From Dysgonomonas mossii (GTDB lineage Bacteria > Bacteroidota > Bacteroidia > Bacteroidales > Dysgonomonadaceae), in the NCBI RefSeq assembly GCF_004569505.1, contig NZ_SPPK01000005.1, positions 186,001 to 250,000 on the forward strand: 64,000 nt of DNA, read 5' to 3'. Position numbers and translations under genes: made by a program. The notes beneath the pieces were generated by a model, which worked only from the letters and a program-made list of their open reading frames with translations, was not told the DNA's origin and did no database searches. Shown one piece after another: positions 48,240 through 57,485 of the stretch (position 1 is its first letter; each line of letters begins with the position of its first letter).

Positions 48240-50066
48240 TTAAGAATATTTTGGTTTTCGTCCACTCCGTCCTTTATTCTTATCAGAGTGTTTTGGTGAA
48301 TTATAATCAGAGCTTTTTCGTGTTCCGATATCTGAGCGAGTGCTGAAGTTTTTACGGCCTCTATCTCCGCCACGGTCTTTAGCGTTTCCGCCTCCTCCGC
48401 CCTGAGCTACCTCTACAGAAATACGTCGTCCGTTCTGTTCTTGTTTGCTCATGGATTTTATAACTTTTTGCGCATCTTTTTCAGGCACTTCGAAGAAAGA
48501 GAAGTTTTGCATTATGTCAATACGTCCGATATTTACCTTTTCCGGAACATAGTCGTTAACAAGTCCCATCAGCGTTGCTGGATTTACATTGTCGGTACGT
48601 CCTACATTAATAAACAAACGAGAGTACCCTCTTTCGGCAGAGCGTCCGCCGGATGAACGATCCGAGCGGTCTGAGCGATCGGAACGATCTCTGTCTTTAC
48701 GTTTAGGGAATGACTTATCATCGCGAGACGAACGTTCGGATGGTGATTCTATTTCTTGTGCATCGCGGTAGTAATCGATAAGACGATTGAACTCAAGTGC
48801 TACTACACGTTTAATGATATCTTCTTTTTCGAGCCAATCGAGTTTTCTGTAAACAGAAGGAAGTATGTTTGAGATTTCATCTTCATTTACTTTTACTTTC
48901 TCTATTCTGTCTACCAGACTGAACAACTGTTTTTCGCAAATAGCTTCGCCCGAAGGTATAGCTCCCTGCTCAAACTTTTTGTTGATTATTTTTTCAATCT
49001 CTCTTACTTTTCCTTTTTCTTTTACGTGGATAATTGCGATAGAAGTACCTGTTTTTCCGGCACGACCGGTACGTCCACTTCTATGAGTATATGACTCTAT
49101 ATCATCCGGCAAACCATAATTGATAACGTGTGTCAAGCTATCTACATCCAGTCCTCTTGCTGCTACGTCTGTAGCTACAAGCAACTGTATGTTTTTTATG
49201 CGGAATTTTTGCATCACATAGTCACGCTGAGCTTGAGACAGATCACCGTGCAGAGAGTCTGCATTATAACCATCTTGTATCAGCTTGTCGGCAATTTCTT
49301 GTGTCTCGCGACGGGTACGGCAAAATATAATTCCGTATATATTCGGATAGTAGTCTGCTATGCGTTTTAATGCCAGATATTTATCTTTAGCATGAACAAG
49401 ATAGTATACATGCTTCACGCTGTTCGAACCTTCGTTCTTTCTTCCGATAGTAATTTCTTTCGGGTTCTGCATGTATTTTTTTGTGATCTTAGCTATTTCT
49501 TTAGGCATAGTAGCCGAGAATAACAGCATCAATCTCTCATCCGGCACTTTAGATAATATCTCGTCGATACTTTCCATGAATCCCATGTTAAGCATTTCGT
49601 CCGACTCATCGAGTACTACATATTTTACATTCGATAACTCTACTGTTCTACGGTTGATAAGGTCAATCAGTCGTCCCGGAGTAGCAACAATAATCTGTAC
49701 GCCTCTCTTTAGTGATTTTATCTGACTCTCGATACTTGATCCTCCATATACGGGAAGGACTCTTAGGTTATCTATATATTTTGAATAATCGGATAAGTCT
49801 CCTGCTATTTGCAGACATAGTTCACGTGTAGGACAAAGGATAAGTGCCTGAGGAACGTTCTGGTTTGTATCTATTTTTTGTAATATAGGAAGACCAAAAG
49901 CTGCGGTCTTTCCTGTTCCGGTTTGCGCGAGCGCAATTACATCATTCGTTTCGCCAAGCAAATATGGAATCACTTCTTCTTGCACAGGCATTGGGTTCTC
50001 ATAACCCATTTCTTCGATTGCTTTGCGAATATTCGCGGCAACCCCTAACTCTTCAAATGTTTTCAT
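48240..50066 (-). CDS. DEAD-box RNA helicase (DeaD/CsdA-like) with DbpA-type RNA-binding domain
   Basis: 608 residues. Q motif near FEELGVAANIRKAIEEMGYENPMPVQ, Walker A AQTGTGKTAA, motif II DESD at 153-156 in place of DEAD, SAT, and HRSGRTGRAGKTG. After the helicase core comes a charged region with DRSDRSDRSDRSS repeats, then a DbpA-like RNA-binding domain (SRLFINVGRTDNVNPATLMGL to RRISVEVAQ). The end is Gly/Arg/Lys-rich. It probably unwinds rRNA or mRNA structure during ribosome assembly and cold growth. The leader from the predicted promoter is about 95 bases. Confidence 0.93.
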   Translation of the reverse strand: MKTFEELGVAANIRKAIEEMGYENPMPVQEEVIPYLLGETNDVIALAQTGTGKTAAFGLPILQKIDTNQNVPQALILCPTRELCLQIAGDLSDYSKYIDNLRVLPVYGGSSIESQIKSLKRGVQIIVATPGRLIDLINRRTVELSNVKYVVLDESDEMLNMGFMESIDEILSKVPDERLMLLFSATMPKEIAKITKKYMQNPKEITIGRKNEGSNSVKHVYYLVHAKDKYLALKRIADYYPNIYGIIFCRTRRETQEIADKLIQDGYNADSLHGDLSQAQRDYVMQKFRIKNIQLLVATDVAARGLDVDSLTHVINYGLPDDIESYTHRSGRTGRAGKTGTSIAIIHVKEKGKVREIEKIINKKFEQGAIPSGEAICEKQLFSLVDRIEKVKVNEDEISNILPSVYRKLDWLEKEDIIKRVVALEFNRLIDYYRDAQEIESPSERSSRDDKSFPKRKDRDRSDRSDRSDRSSGGRSAERGYSRLFINVGRTDNVNPATLMGLVNDYVPEKVNIGRIDIMQNFSFFEVPEKDAQKVIKSMSKQEQNGRRISVEVAQGGGGGNAKDRGGDRGRKNFSTRSDIGTRKSSDYNSPKHSDKNKGRSGRKPKYS

Positions 50067-50169
50067 TAAAAATTTTCAAATATCTTTTGTGGTAAAAAGC
50101 CCTTCATTTTTTTTGACTTACTCCCACCCCAAAATTATTCGACATAAGAGAGCCTGTCAAAAGGACGCG

Positions 50170-50202
50170 CAAAGGTAGTAATTAGTTTTCAAGTTTTTAC
50201 AA
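50170..50202 (-). promoter_or_regulatory. Promoter of the RNA helicase gene
   Basis: Minus strand: TTG (50202-50200), 22 bases, then TACCTTTG (50177-50170). Close to the TTG-N19-21-TAnnTTTG pattern. Confidence 0.55.
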
Positions 50203-50352
50203 TAATTGGGTAATAACTTTGTTTTAACTGTCTTATAAAGGCTAGATAGTGATATAAATAGAAGGTCTAAATTCGATGTAATTTTGTAGTATAGCTCTCT
50301 TTTTGTTCGTTCGGATACGCTTGTGCATAAATATTTAACAAAACTAAAGCTG

Positions 50353-50384
50353 TTGTCAAATTAAAGAATAAAATGCTATTTTTG
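50353..50384 (+). promoter_or_regulatory. Promoter of the FKBP gene
   Basis: TTG at 50353-50355, exactly 21 bases, then TATTTTTG at 50377-50384: the best full match to the Bacteroidetes consensus in this window. The ATG follows 66 bases later. Confidence 0.7.
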
Positions 50385-50450
50385 TAGCTTGATGTAAAAA
50401 ACACATTTTCAGAAACTATAAAATCGCATATCTATTAAATTTGAAATAAT

Positions 50451-51434
50451 ATGAAGAAATTTTTACTTTTCTCTTTTGCTTCTTGTGTCATGCTAAGTCC
50501 AATGGCTTTGTCGGCACAGAAAAAAACTTCGGCACAAAAGCAGCCTCTAAAAGCAGGTGTTGCAGCGGCCAAACCTGTTCTTAAGACAGAGATGGACTCA
50601 TTGTCTTATATGTTTGGCGCCAGTCTTTACGAGCAAGGATTGTCTATGTATCTACGCCAACTTGGTGTGGTTGCCGATACTACAGGAGTGGAGTCTGCAA
50701 TGAAGCGTGATTCTATTTTGAACGCTAATAAGAGTAACAGATCTGAGTTTATTGCAGGGTTAAAAGCAGGATTGGATGCTCCTGAGGCAAAAAATGCATA
50801 CAACACAGGTCTTTCGGTAGGGGGGCAAATCCTGAAACAAATGATGCCGGGGCTTTTGCAGCAGATGTATGGTGAAGGGTATACAGAAAAGTTTAACAAT
50901 GAGGCTTTTGTGTCAGCGATGTATACTGCTATGAGTGGCGGTACTTTTGATATAGAGAATCCGGCAGAAGCATTCAACGAAAAAATGCAGGATGCTCAAG
51001 CTAAGATGCAGGCAAAACAAGAAGAGGCACAGAAAGCTCAGTATGCCGATCAGATAGCTGAGGGCGATAAGTTTATGGAAGAAAATAAGGCGAAGGATGG
51101 GGTTGTGACTTTACCTAGCGGCTTGCAATATAAGGTTATCACAAATGGTACAGGAGAAAAACCAACAGCTACTGATCGTGTGAAAGTTCATTATCACGGT
51201 ACATTGATGGATGGTACTGTGTTCGATAGTAGTGTGGAACGTGGAGAGCCTACTGTTTTCGGCGTTGGTCAGGTGATAAAAGGATGGACAGAGGCTCTGG
51301 AATTGATGCCGGTTGGTTCGAAATGGATTCTGTATATCCCTTACGATCTTGCTTACGGAGGAAGAGATGCAGGCAAAATCAAACCATTCTCTAATCTTAT
51401 ATTTGAAGTGGAGCTTCTTGAAATAGAAAAATAA
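50451..51434 (+). CDS. FKBP-type peptidyl-prolyl isomerase, exported
   Basis: 327 residues with a signal peptide ending near ALSAQ (residue 22). An FkpA-like helical dimerisation region covers about 45-200, including DSLSYMFGASLYEQGL and NTGLSVGGQIL. The catalytic FKBP domain is from about 220: VTLPSGLQYKVITNGTGEKP, VKVHYHGTLMDGTVFDSSVERGEP, VIKGWTEALELMPVGSKW and YGGRDAGKIKPFSNLIFEVELL. It acts on proline bonds of envelope proteins in the periplasm. It is monocistronic, with a consensus promoter and terminator. Confidence 0.94.
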   Translation: MKKFLLFSFASCVMLSPMALSAQKKTSAQKQPLKAGVAAAKPVLKTEMDSLSYMFGASLYEQGLSMYLRQLGVVADTTGVESAMKRDSILNANKSNRSEFIAGLKAGLDAPEAKNAYNTGLSVGGQILKQMMPGLLQQMYGEGYTEKFNNEAFVSAMYTAMSGGTFDIENPAEAFNEKMQDAQAKMQAKQEEAQKAQYADQIAEGDKFMEENKAKDGVVTLPSGLQYKVITNGTGEKPTATDRVKVHYHGTLMDGTVFDSSVERGEPTVFGVGQVIKGWTEALELMPVGSKWILYIPYDLAYGGRDAGKIKPFSNLIFEVELLEIEK

Positions 51435-51456
51435 TTTCTGAGAAATTAAGATATAG

Positions 51457-51484
51457 AAGGTCGCTTTGTTTAGAAGGCGACCTT
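51457..51484 (+). terminator. Terminator after the FKBP gene
   Basis: 8-bp stem (AAGGTCGC 51457-51464 with GCGACCTT 51477-51484), 12-base loop, followed by TTTAC. Confidence 0.75.
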
Positions 51485-51588
51485 TTTACATCCTATTCTT
51501 TTTGATGTATTTAAAGAACTCTCAGACTCAAAATATTGTTTAATCTATTATAAGTATTAATGATAATAACGAAACAAAACTATTAAAG

Positions 51589-52260
51589 ATGAAAAAACTG
51601 ATTTCGTTTTTGATTATATCTGTTGTATTCATCTCTTGTGGGATGTTTAAGACTCTTGATTTAAGTAAATTGAGAACGGGTATGACAAAAGAGCAGGTGG
51701 TGCAAGCTGTTGGTGACCCTAGCCGCATATTAGCTGTGAATAATACGCAGAATGGATATCAGGAGGTTTTGGAATACAGAACCCCAAGAAATGAGGTTTA
51801 TGCTTTGGAATTTATTGATGACTATCTTGTAGGGTATGAATTCTTATACGAGGATGTGGAATATATAGCTCCGGCTCCTCCGATGATATTACCGGACTAT
51901 GGCAGACCTATCTATATCGATCGTCCTAGTCGTCCAAGCAGACCTAGTCGCCCTAGCCGTCCTGAAACAGATCGTCCCGGAAACTCAAGCTCCGGTCGTC
52001 CTAGTCGTCCGGGAGAAGCAACTCGTCCCGGAAATTCCAGTTCGGGTAGACCTACTACGCCTAATGAGCCAACAAGGCCTGAGCGTCCATCAAACGAACG
52101 TCCATCCAATGAGCGTCCGGCAGCAAGACCAAACGAAAGTACTCGTCCATCTACATCTACTAGCGGAAGACCAGCTAACACAAACGATAAGAGTAGTGGA
52201 AGAAGTGCAGAGAAAAAAACAGAAGAAAGTAGTTCTTCAAGCGCAACAAGAGAAAGATAA
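51589..52260 (+). CDS. BamE/SmpA-like lipoprotein with Arg/Pro/Ser-rich tail
   Basis: 223 residues. Lipoprotein signal VVFISC (Cys17). DLSKLRTGMTKEQVVQAVGDPSRIL (24-48) followed by EVLEYRTPRNEVYALEFIDDYLVGYEF is the BamE/SmpA-type two-helix plus beta module. From residue 103 the protein turns to low complexity: RPSRPSRPSRP, two RPGNSSSGRP units, RPSNERPSNERP and a Ser/Glu-rich end. Such a cationic disordered tail on an envelope lipoprotein could bind peptidoglycan, LPS or DNA (inference). I know no named homologue. It ends before a bidirectional terminator. Confidence 0.75.
   Translation: MKKLISFLIISVVFISCGMFKTLDLSKLRTGMTKEQVVQAVGDPSRILAVNNTQNGYQEVLEYRTPRNEVYALEFIDDYLVGYEFLYEDVEYIAPAPPMILPDYGRPIYIDRPSRPSRPSRPSRPETDRPGNSSSGRPSRPGEATRPGNSSSGRPTTPNEPTRPERPSNERPSNERPAARPNESTRPSTSTSGRPANTNDKSSGRSAEKKTEESSSSSATRER
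51936..52140 (+). repeat. Low-complexity Arg-Pro-Ser coding repeats
   Basis: Degenerate 9-base units (CGTCCTAGT-like) encode RPS repeats, followed by repeated GNSSSGRP and RPSNE units. Synonymous codons vary between units, so selection appears to act on the peptide rather than the DNA. Confidence 0.6.
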
Positions 52261-52282
52261 TCTAAAGATTTCGGATACAAAT

Positions 52283-52321
52283 AAAAAGAGACTGATTCCT
52301 ATACAGAATCAGTCTCTTTTT
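52283..52321. terminator. Bidirectional terminator between the BamE-like gene and yidC
   Basis: Perfect 16-bp stem (52283-52298 with 52306-52321), 7-base loop, A-run on the left and T-run on the right. Confidence 0.88.
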
Positions 52322-52338
52322 ATTTAGTGATGTTTATA

Positions 52339-54291
52339 TTATCTTTTCTTCTTTGTGCTGTTCGATTTGTTTCTCTCGTTCAGCTGTTGCTGTTGTATAC
52401 GTTGAGCCTCTGCCAGACGTGCCATAAAGCCAGATTTCTTTTTCGGCTTAGCTTTATTTGCTTCCAACTTAGCTAAAACTTTTTCTTCGTTGATAATGTA
52501 ACGGAAAGCAATAGTAAGCAATATTGTAATCAATAGTGAAAGGAAGTAATAGTATGTAAGTCCTGACGGATAGTCATTCAACATAAACAAGAATATAAGC
52601 GGCATCAGATACATCATCCATTTCATACCCGGCATTTGTTGTTGTCCGGTATTGGTCATCTCCATATTGAACTTTGTATAGATGATATTCGTAATGGTCA
52701 TCAGAATACAGAATAGACTGATATGAGTTCCAATCAATGGGATATGATTTTTCCATTCAAAGATGGCATCATAAGTTGATAAATCGGTAGCCCACAAGAA
52801 GCTTTGCTGACGCAATTCTATCGCATTAGGGAAGAACGAGAACAAGGCGATCAATATCGGCATCTGAAGCAACATCGGTACACAGCCACTCATCGGATTG
52901 ACCCCCGCCTTGCTATAGAGAGCCATTGTAGCCTGTTGTTTTTCCATTGCTTGTTCCTGCTTCGGATACTTCTCGTTTATTTCTTCTACCTGAGGGCGTA
53001 GAACACGCATTTTGGCAGAAGACATAAATGACTTGTATGTCAGAGGGGAAATTACTAATTTAACAATGATTGTTAGTAGTAAGATTACAATACCCATAGA
53101 TAGTCCGGTATTGCTCAATAAATTAAATATAGGAACTATAAAGTATTGATTAACCCAACGGAATAAAGTCCAACCCAGTGGAACCAGTTTGTCTAAATCC
53201 AGTTCTTTGTTTGCGTCTTTAACATTACTGTCATAGTTCTTCAACAAAGAGTAAGACATTGGTCCTAGGTAGTAAGAGAATCCTGCTGTGATGCTCTCTG
53301 GTGCTGCTCCCGGTTTTGCAGGTACATATAGTGTTGCTTCAAAGCTTTTCAGATACTCGCTATTTTCGTCCGTTTGCAAAACTTTCGAGTTAAGGAGAGC
53401 CGTCTCTATTTTGTCATCAGCAATTAGGATTGGAGCAAAGAATTGATTTTTGAAGGCGATCCATTTTGCAGGCTCTTTAACTTCTATTTCTTCATTTTTA
53501 TCACTGCTCATTTCCTTTACATCGCCACCCACATATTTGTAAGTGAGATGAGAATAACGCTGTTCGTTCTTCACGCTTTTCTCTTGTCTGCGCATTCTCT
53601 GTGACCACTTCATCTCGAATACATCGTTATAGGTACGGGCTAGCATCGGCTGCATGCCTACCATATTGATGTCGTATTTCATCATGTAGTCGTCATCAGC
53701 CAGTTTGTACACAAAATCGATATACTGGCTGTCTGAGTATGCATAGCGCATGATCAGCGAGTTGTCACCTTCTTTTTGTATAGGAGTAAATATCAATTTG
53801 CCTGTACTCAAAACCTTCTGTTGCTTGTTGGTCAGCAATAAGGTAAAGTCGGCATCATTGTTGAATAGGTAAAGAGAGTCGGTATTCTTCTTGTCGTCTC
53901 TGTTGTAGCTCATGTAGTCCTTGAGCTGAACACGAACCATTCGTCCTCCTTTGGTAGAAAATGTAGCTTTTAGTTTGCTGTTTTCAAGGGTTATGAATTG
54001 TTCCGTTTTTTGTTCTGCTGATGGAAGCGAGTCGGTAACTGCTACAGTAGAGTCGCTTTGCTGAGCGGAAGCACTGAAGAAATCGTCAATCTTCTCGGTC
54101 TTTTTTTCAACTACAGAGGTGTCTATTTTATTTTCTTGCTCACGTTGTAGAGTTTGAGCATATTCGATAGAATCTTTTATGCGCTGTTGCTTCTGGCGTT
54201 CGATGTCTTCCGACGAAGGCCTACTCAATAATGTGAATCCAATAATTACGGCTGCGATCAGGATAAACCCGGTAATCGTATTCTTGTCCAT
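52339..54291 (-). CDS. yidC: Membrane protein insertase YidC
   Basis: 650 residues: N-terminal helix (about 5-22), a large periplasmic beta domain (about 70-350), then the conserved insertase core with five helices from LVPLGWTLFRWVNQYFIVPIF near 373. Signatures are KSFMSSAKMRVLRPQVEEINEKYPKQEQAMEKQ (cytoplasmic hairpin) and MSGCVPMLLQMPILIALFSFFPNAIELRQQSFLWATDLS. It inserts and folds inner-membrane proteins with or after SecYEG. The C-terminus is Lys/Gln/Asn-rich and may contact ribosomes. It lies 26 bases after pyrG and is probably co-transcribed. Confidence 0.97.
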   Translation of the reverse strand: MDKNTITGFILIAAVIIGFTLLSRPSSEDIERQKQQRIKDSIEYAQTLQREQENKIDTSVVEKKTEKIDDFFSASAQQSDSTVAVTDSLPSAEQKTEQFITLENSKLKATFSTKGGRMVRVQLKDYMSYNRDDKKNTDSLYLFNNDADFTLLLTNKQQKVLSTGKLIFTPIQKEGDNSLIMRYAYSDSQYIDFVYKLADDDYMMKYDINMVGMQPMLARTYNDVFEMKWSQRMRRQEKSVKNEQRYSHLTYKYVGGDVKEMSSDKNEEIEVKEPAKWIAFKNQFFAPILIADDKIETALLNSKVLQTDENSEYLKSFEATLYVPAKPGAAPESITAGFSYYLGPMSYSLLKNYDSNVKDANKELDLDKLVPLGWTLFRWVNQYFIVPIFNLLSNTGLSMGIVILLLTIIVKLVISPLTYKSFMSSAKMRVLRPQVEEINEKYPKQEQAMEKQQATMALYSKAGVNPMSGCVPMLLQMPILIALFSFFPNAIELRQQSFLWATDLSTYDAIFEWKNHIPLIGTHISLFCILMTITNIIYTKFNMEMTNTGQQQMPGMKWMMYLMPLIFLFMLNDYPSGLTYYYFLSLLITILLTIAFRYIINEEKVLAKLEANKAKPKKKSGFMARLAEAQRIQQQQLNERNKSNSTKKKR

Positions 54292-54317
54292 TTATAATTA
54301 TATGTTTTATTCCTTTC

Positions 54318-55931
54318 TTATTTTTTTTCTTTATTATCTACAACGGCTTTTATAAAGCTTAAAAACAATGGATTGGGTGAAACAACTGTGCTATTATATT
54401 CCGGATGGAATTGTACGCCTAAGTACCATTTTTTTCCGGGAATTTCTACCACTTCCACAAGATCCATTTCCGGATTGATTCCTGTGCACTTCATTCCATT
54501 CTTTTCAAAGTCTTCTCTGAAATCGTTATTGAATTCAAAGCGATGGCGATGACGTTCTTCTATCATCTTTTTGCCATAAGCTTTGTATACAAGAGAACCT
54601 TTTTCCAATTCGCATTTATATGCTCCAAGACGCATTGTGCCTCCCATATTGGTGATATTCTTTTGCTCTTCCATCAGGTCTATCACCTTAAATGGAGTAT
54701 GATTGTTCATCTCGGTAGAATTGGCTTCTTCAAGTCCTAATACATTACGAGCGAATTCAACAACCATACATTGCATACCCAGACAAACTCCAAATGTAGG
54801 AACGTCATGTTCGCGGGCATATTTTAATGCATGGATTTTACCCTCCATTCCTCTTTGTCCAAATCCCGGAGCAATAAGTATGCCATCCATTGATGACAGT
54901 GTTTTCTCTATATTCTCTTCGGTCAGTTTGTCAGATAGTATAAAGTGGAGGTCGAGCTTATGTTCGTTATATGTTGCCGCTTGCAGCAACGATTCGTTGA
55001 TAGATTTGTATGCATCGGGTAGCTCAACATACTTACCTACTAGTCCTATTTTAATTGTACTTTTGGCATGTTTTTTCTTGCTTAAGAAGTCACGCCAAGG
55101 TTGCATTTCAGGTTTTTCTCCTATTGGCATTCCTAATTTACGAAGAACTATTTCGTCCATATTCTGTTCCTGCATCTTGAGAGGAACTTCATAAATAGTA
55201 GATACATCGACAGACTGTACCACAGCGTCTACTTCTACATTACAAAATAGAGCAACCTTACGCAATATATCTTTATTCAACGGATGTTCGGTACGCAGAA
55301 CAAGCATGTCAGGCTGTACCCCTTCCGATTGTAATTGTTTTACGGAGTGCTGTGTTGGTTTTGTTTTTACCTCTTTTGCCGCTGCAATATAAGGAACATA
55401 AGTAAGGTGTACACACAGGCAGTTTTTGCCTAATTCCCAACGCAACTGGCGTACGCTTTCGATAAAAGGAAGTGACTCTATGTCACCTACTGTACCTCCA
55501 ATTTCGGTGATAACAAAATCATAGTTGTATTTTGTACCCAACATTTTGATGTTGCGCTTAATCTCATCTGTGATATGAGGTACGATCTGAACAGTTTTAC
55601 CCAGATAATCACCTTTCCTTTCTTTGTTGATCACATTCTGATAGATGCGTCCTGTGGTGATGTTGTTATCTTTATGTGTAGGCTGATTCAGAAATCTTTC
55701 ATAGTGTCCCAAATCGAGATCGGCTTCATGTCCGTCAACGGTTACATAGCATTCGCCATGCTCGTAAGGGTTTAGTGTACCGGGGTCGATGTTGATGTAG
55801 GGGTCTAATTTCTGGATAGTTACTTTATAACCTCTGGCTTGTAGTAGTTTACCTAGTGAGGATGCTATAATACCTTTACCTAAGGAAGATATGACTCCTC
55901 CTGTAACAAATATATACTTCGTATTAGCCAC
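54318..55931 (-). CDS. pyrG: CTP synthase
   Basis: 537 residues. The synthetase domain opens KYIFVTGGVISSLGKGI (5-21, ATP loop) with KLDPYINIDPGTLNPYEHGECYV. A class I glutaminase domain follows from about 290, with GVCLGMQC containing the nucleophile Cys383 and QFHPEYNS near the end. It converts UTP to CTP with glutamine-derived ammonia. The promoter lies at 55972-55979. The pyrG-yidC pairing is shared with other Bacteroidales as far as I recall. Confidence 0.98.
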   Translation of the reverse strand: MANTKYIFVTGGVISSLGKGIIASSLGKLLQARGYKVTIQKLDPYINIDPGTLNPYEHGECYVTVDGHEADLDLGHYERFLNQPTHKDNNITTGRIYQNVINKERKGDYLGKTVQIVPHITDEIKRNIKMLGTKYNYDFVITEIGGTVGDIESLPFIESVRQLRWELGKNCLCVHLTYVPYIAAAKEVKTKPTQHSVKQLQSEGVQPDMLVLRTEHPLNKDILRKVALFCNVEVDAVVQSVDVSTIYEVPLKMQEQNMDEIVLRKLGMPIGEKPEMQPWRDFLSKKKHAKSTIKIGLVGKYVELPDAYKSINESLLQAATYNEHKLDLHFILSDKLTEENIEKTLSSMDGILIAPGFGQRGMEGKIHALKYAREHDVPTFGVCLGMQCMVVEFARNVLGLEEANSTEMNNHTPFKVIDLMEEQKNITNMGGTMRLGAYKCELEKGSLVYKAYGKKMIEERHRHRFEFNNDFREDFEKNGMKCTGINPEMDLVEVVEIPGKKWYLGVQFHPEYNSTVVSPNPLFLSFIKAVVDNKEKK

Positions 55932-55971
55932 GACTTTACGTTTTATTTTTTTAGACTCTAAAAAGAAAGGA

Positions 55972-55979
55972 CAAAAGTA
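55972..55979 (-). promoter_or_regulatory. -7 box for pyrG-yidC
   Basis: The minus strand reads TACTTTTG, fitting TAnnTTTG, 40 bases before the pyrG start. A TTG lies 24 bases further upstream (56004-56006), slightly far. Confidence 0.5.
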
Positions 55980-56184
55980 AGAAAAATATTTGGATACTCA
56001 TTGCAAAATAAGAGTAGTCGAATCCTTAAAATGAAAATAATTATTAAAGAATTTATCTCTTTGGTTTTGACTTGCAGTCTATTAGGAGAGATGAAAAATG
56101 CCTAAAGTATAAACAGGTAATATTGAATAGCTTTTTTGAGGGTATGGTTGGAATGTAAAATATCATTATTCCATACATTCCTTG

Positions 56185-56192
56185 TATATTTG
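56185..56192 (+). promoter_or_regulatory. -7 box for the FAD oxidoreductase gene
   Basis: TATATTTG, 14 bases before the ATG at 56207 and 23 before the alternative ATG at 56216. The very short leader to 56207 makes 56216 a reasonable second choice. Confidence 0.55.
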
Positions 56193-56206
56193 TATAGAGT
56201 AAAAAA

Positions 56207-57421
56207 ATGAAGAGCATGAGCCAAAAAGTATATGATTGTATCGTTGTAGGAGGGGGCATAAGTGGGGTTACTTTTGCACACTATCTGAAAAAAGAAGGTA
56301 AAACCGTATTGGTCTTGGAGAAAAATAAGAATACCGGAGGGCAATTGCAAACAGGACATCTCTCTGCTCAACCCGACTTCTGGTACGAGCTTGGGTCTCA
56401 TACCTGCTACAATTCATATACCAGCCTGTTGTCTATCGTGAAAGAAATACGAAGAACAGATATAATATTACCTCTCGGAAAATTCAGTTATGTGCTCCAT
56501 GCTTCGGGTAAGATAAAAAGTATTATGTCGGAAGTATCCAAGCTATCATGTCTACTTCACTTTCCGAAGTATTTCTTTTCAGATAAAGCCGGGAAAACCA
56601 CCCGCGAATATTTTCGTCCTATAGTAGGGGCTTCTAATTATGACAGGTTATTTACGAATGCTTTCAAAGCTGTGATCTGTCAACCGGCGGATGATTATCC
56701 TGCGGAAATATTTCTTAAAAAGAGAGACAAAAGAGAAAAGGATATTTCCCGACGCTTTACATTCAAAGGTGGCTTATCGTCCTTTATCAATGCAGTAATA
56801 GAAAGCGGAGATCTTGAAGTTAATACTTTAAGTGAAGTGATTGATATAAAGAAAGAAGGTGATGTCTTTTTACTTTCAACAGCAAACGGGCAAATCTTTT
56901 ATGCACGAAATATTGCTATGGCGGCAAATCCGAAAGTGAGCTCTAGTCTGCTGAAGGATATAGAACCGGAGTTAGCCGGATTGTTATCCTCCATCCCGAT
57001 ATTTGCTTCCGAATCTTTGAACATTACCATAAAGAAAGATAAAATAGAGCTGAAAGAAATAGCAGGAATTATTCCTTTGTCAGACGATTTCCTTTCGGCA
57101 GTATCGAGAGATCTGATAGAGAATGGCGAGTATAGAAGCTTTACTTTTCACTTTGAGAAAGGCAAAAAATTAGAGAAAGAAAAGCTGGAGCTAATATGTA
57201 GCGTGTTGAATATTCAACAATCTGATATAATAGAGACTTCATTCATAGAACATAGTTTGCCTGCAATGCGATTGGAGCATTTGCATATGGATAAGAAAGT
57301 ACAGGCTATGCGAAAGAACGATCGTGTTTATCTACTGGGCAATTACTACTACGGTTTGTCTTTGGAAGATTGTGTGAACAGGTCTAAGAATGAATTTGAG
57401 AGATTTAAGAGCAACTTGTAA
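56207..57421 (+). CDS. FAD-dependent oxidoreductase of the amine oxidase / protoporphyrinogen oxidase-like superfamily
   Basis: 404 residues. YDCIVVGGGISGVTFAHYLKKEGKTVLVLEKN (9-40) is a complete FAD-binding Rossmann motif with Glu38 for the ribose. NTGGQLQT follows as the GG doublet. FKGGLSSFINAVIESGDLEVNTLSEV corresponds to the middle motif of this superfamily, and VYLLGNYYYGLSLEDCVNR resembles the C-terminal FAD motif. Protoporphyrinogen oxidase, phytoene desaturase and UDP-galactopyranose mutase share this layout, so the substrate is open. It is a single gene with its own promoter and terminator; no heme or carotenoid gene is near. Confidence 0.75.
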   Translation: MKSMSQKVYDCIVVGGGISGVTFAHYLKKEGKTVLVLEKNKNTGGQLQTGHLSAQPDFWYELGSHTCYNSYTSLLSIVKEIRRTDIILPLGKFSYVLHASGKIKSIMSEVSKLSCLLHFPKYFFSDKAGKTTREYFRPIVGASNYDRLFTNAFKAVICQPADDYPAEIFLKKRDKREKDISRRFTFKGGLSSFINAVIESGDLEVNTLSEVIDIKKEGDVFLLSTANGQIFYARNIAMAANPKVSSSLLKDIEPELAGLLSSIPIFASESLNITIKKDKIELKEIAGIIPLSDDFLSAVSRDLIENGEYRSFTFHFEKGKKLEKEKLELICSVLNIQQSDIIETSFIEHSLPAMRLEHLHMDKKVQAMRKNDRVYLLGNYYYGLSLEDCVNRSKNEFERFKSNL

Positions 57422-57436
57422 TTCTTTATAAATCTA

Positions 57437-57469
57437 AAGGGAGTGAAGAAGGATATTCTTCACTCCCTT
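57437..57469. terminator. Bidirectional terminator between the oxidoreductase and GH92 genes
   Basis: Perfect 14-bp stem (57437-57450 with 57456-57469) with a 5-base loop. Confidence 0.82.
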
Positions 57470-57485
57470 AGGATGATATTGTATC

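Larger units (their letters stand above)
50067..50450. other. 384-bp divergent intergenic region
   Basis: It holds the helicase promoter (50170-50202, minus) and the FKBP gene promoter (50353-50384, plus), leaving about 95 bases of helicase leader and about 60 of FKBP leader. No gene was seen. Confidence 0.6.

Noticed and set aside
51936..52140. Tandem short repeats that might suggest a CRISPR or satellite array
   Set aside because: Units are 9-24 bases, degenerate, without spacers, and in frame with the lipoprotein; they are coding low complexity.
51899..52327. 142-codon alternative frame over the Arg/Pro/Ser repeats
   Set aside because: It arises from the repetitive composition; the lipoprotein frame has a signal sequence and a folded domain, and this one runs through the terminator.
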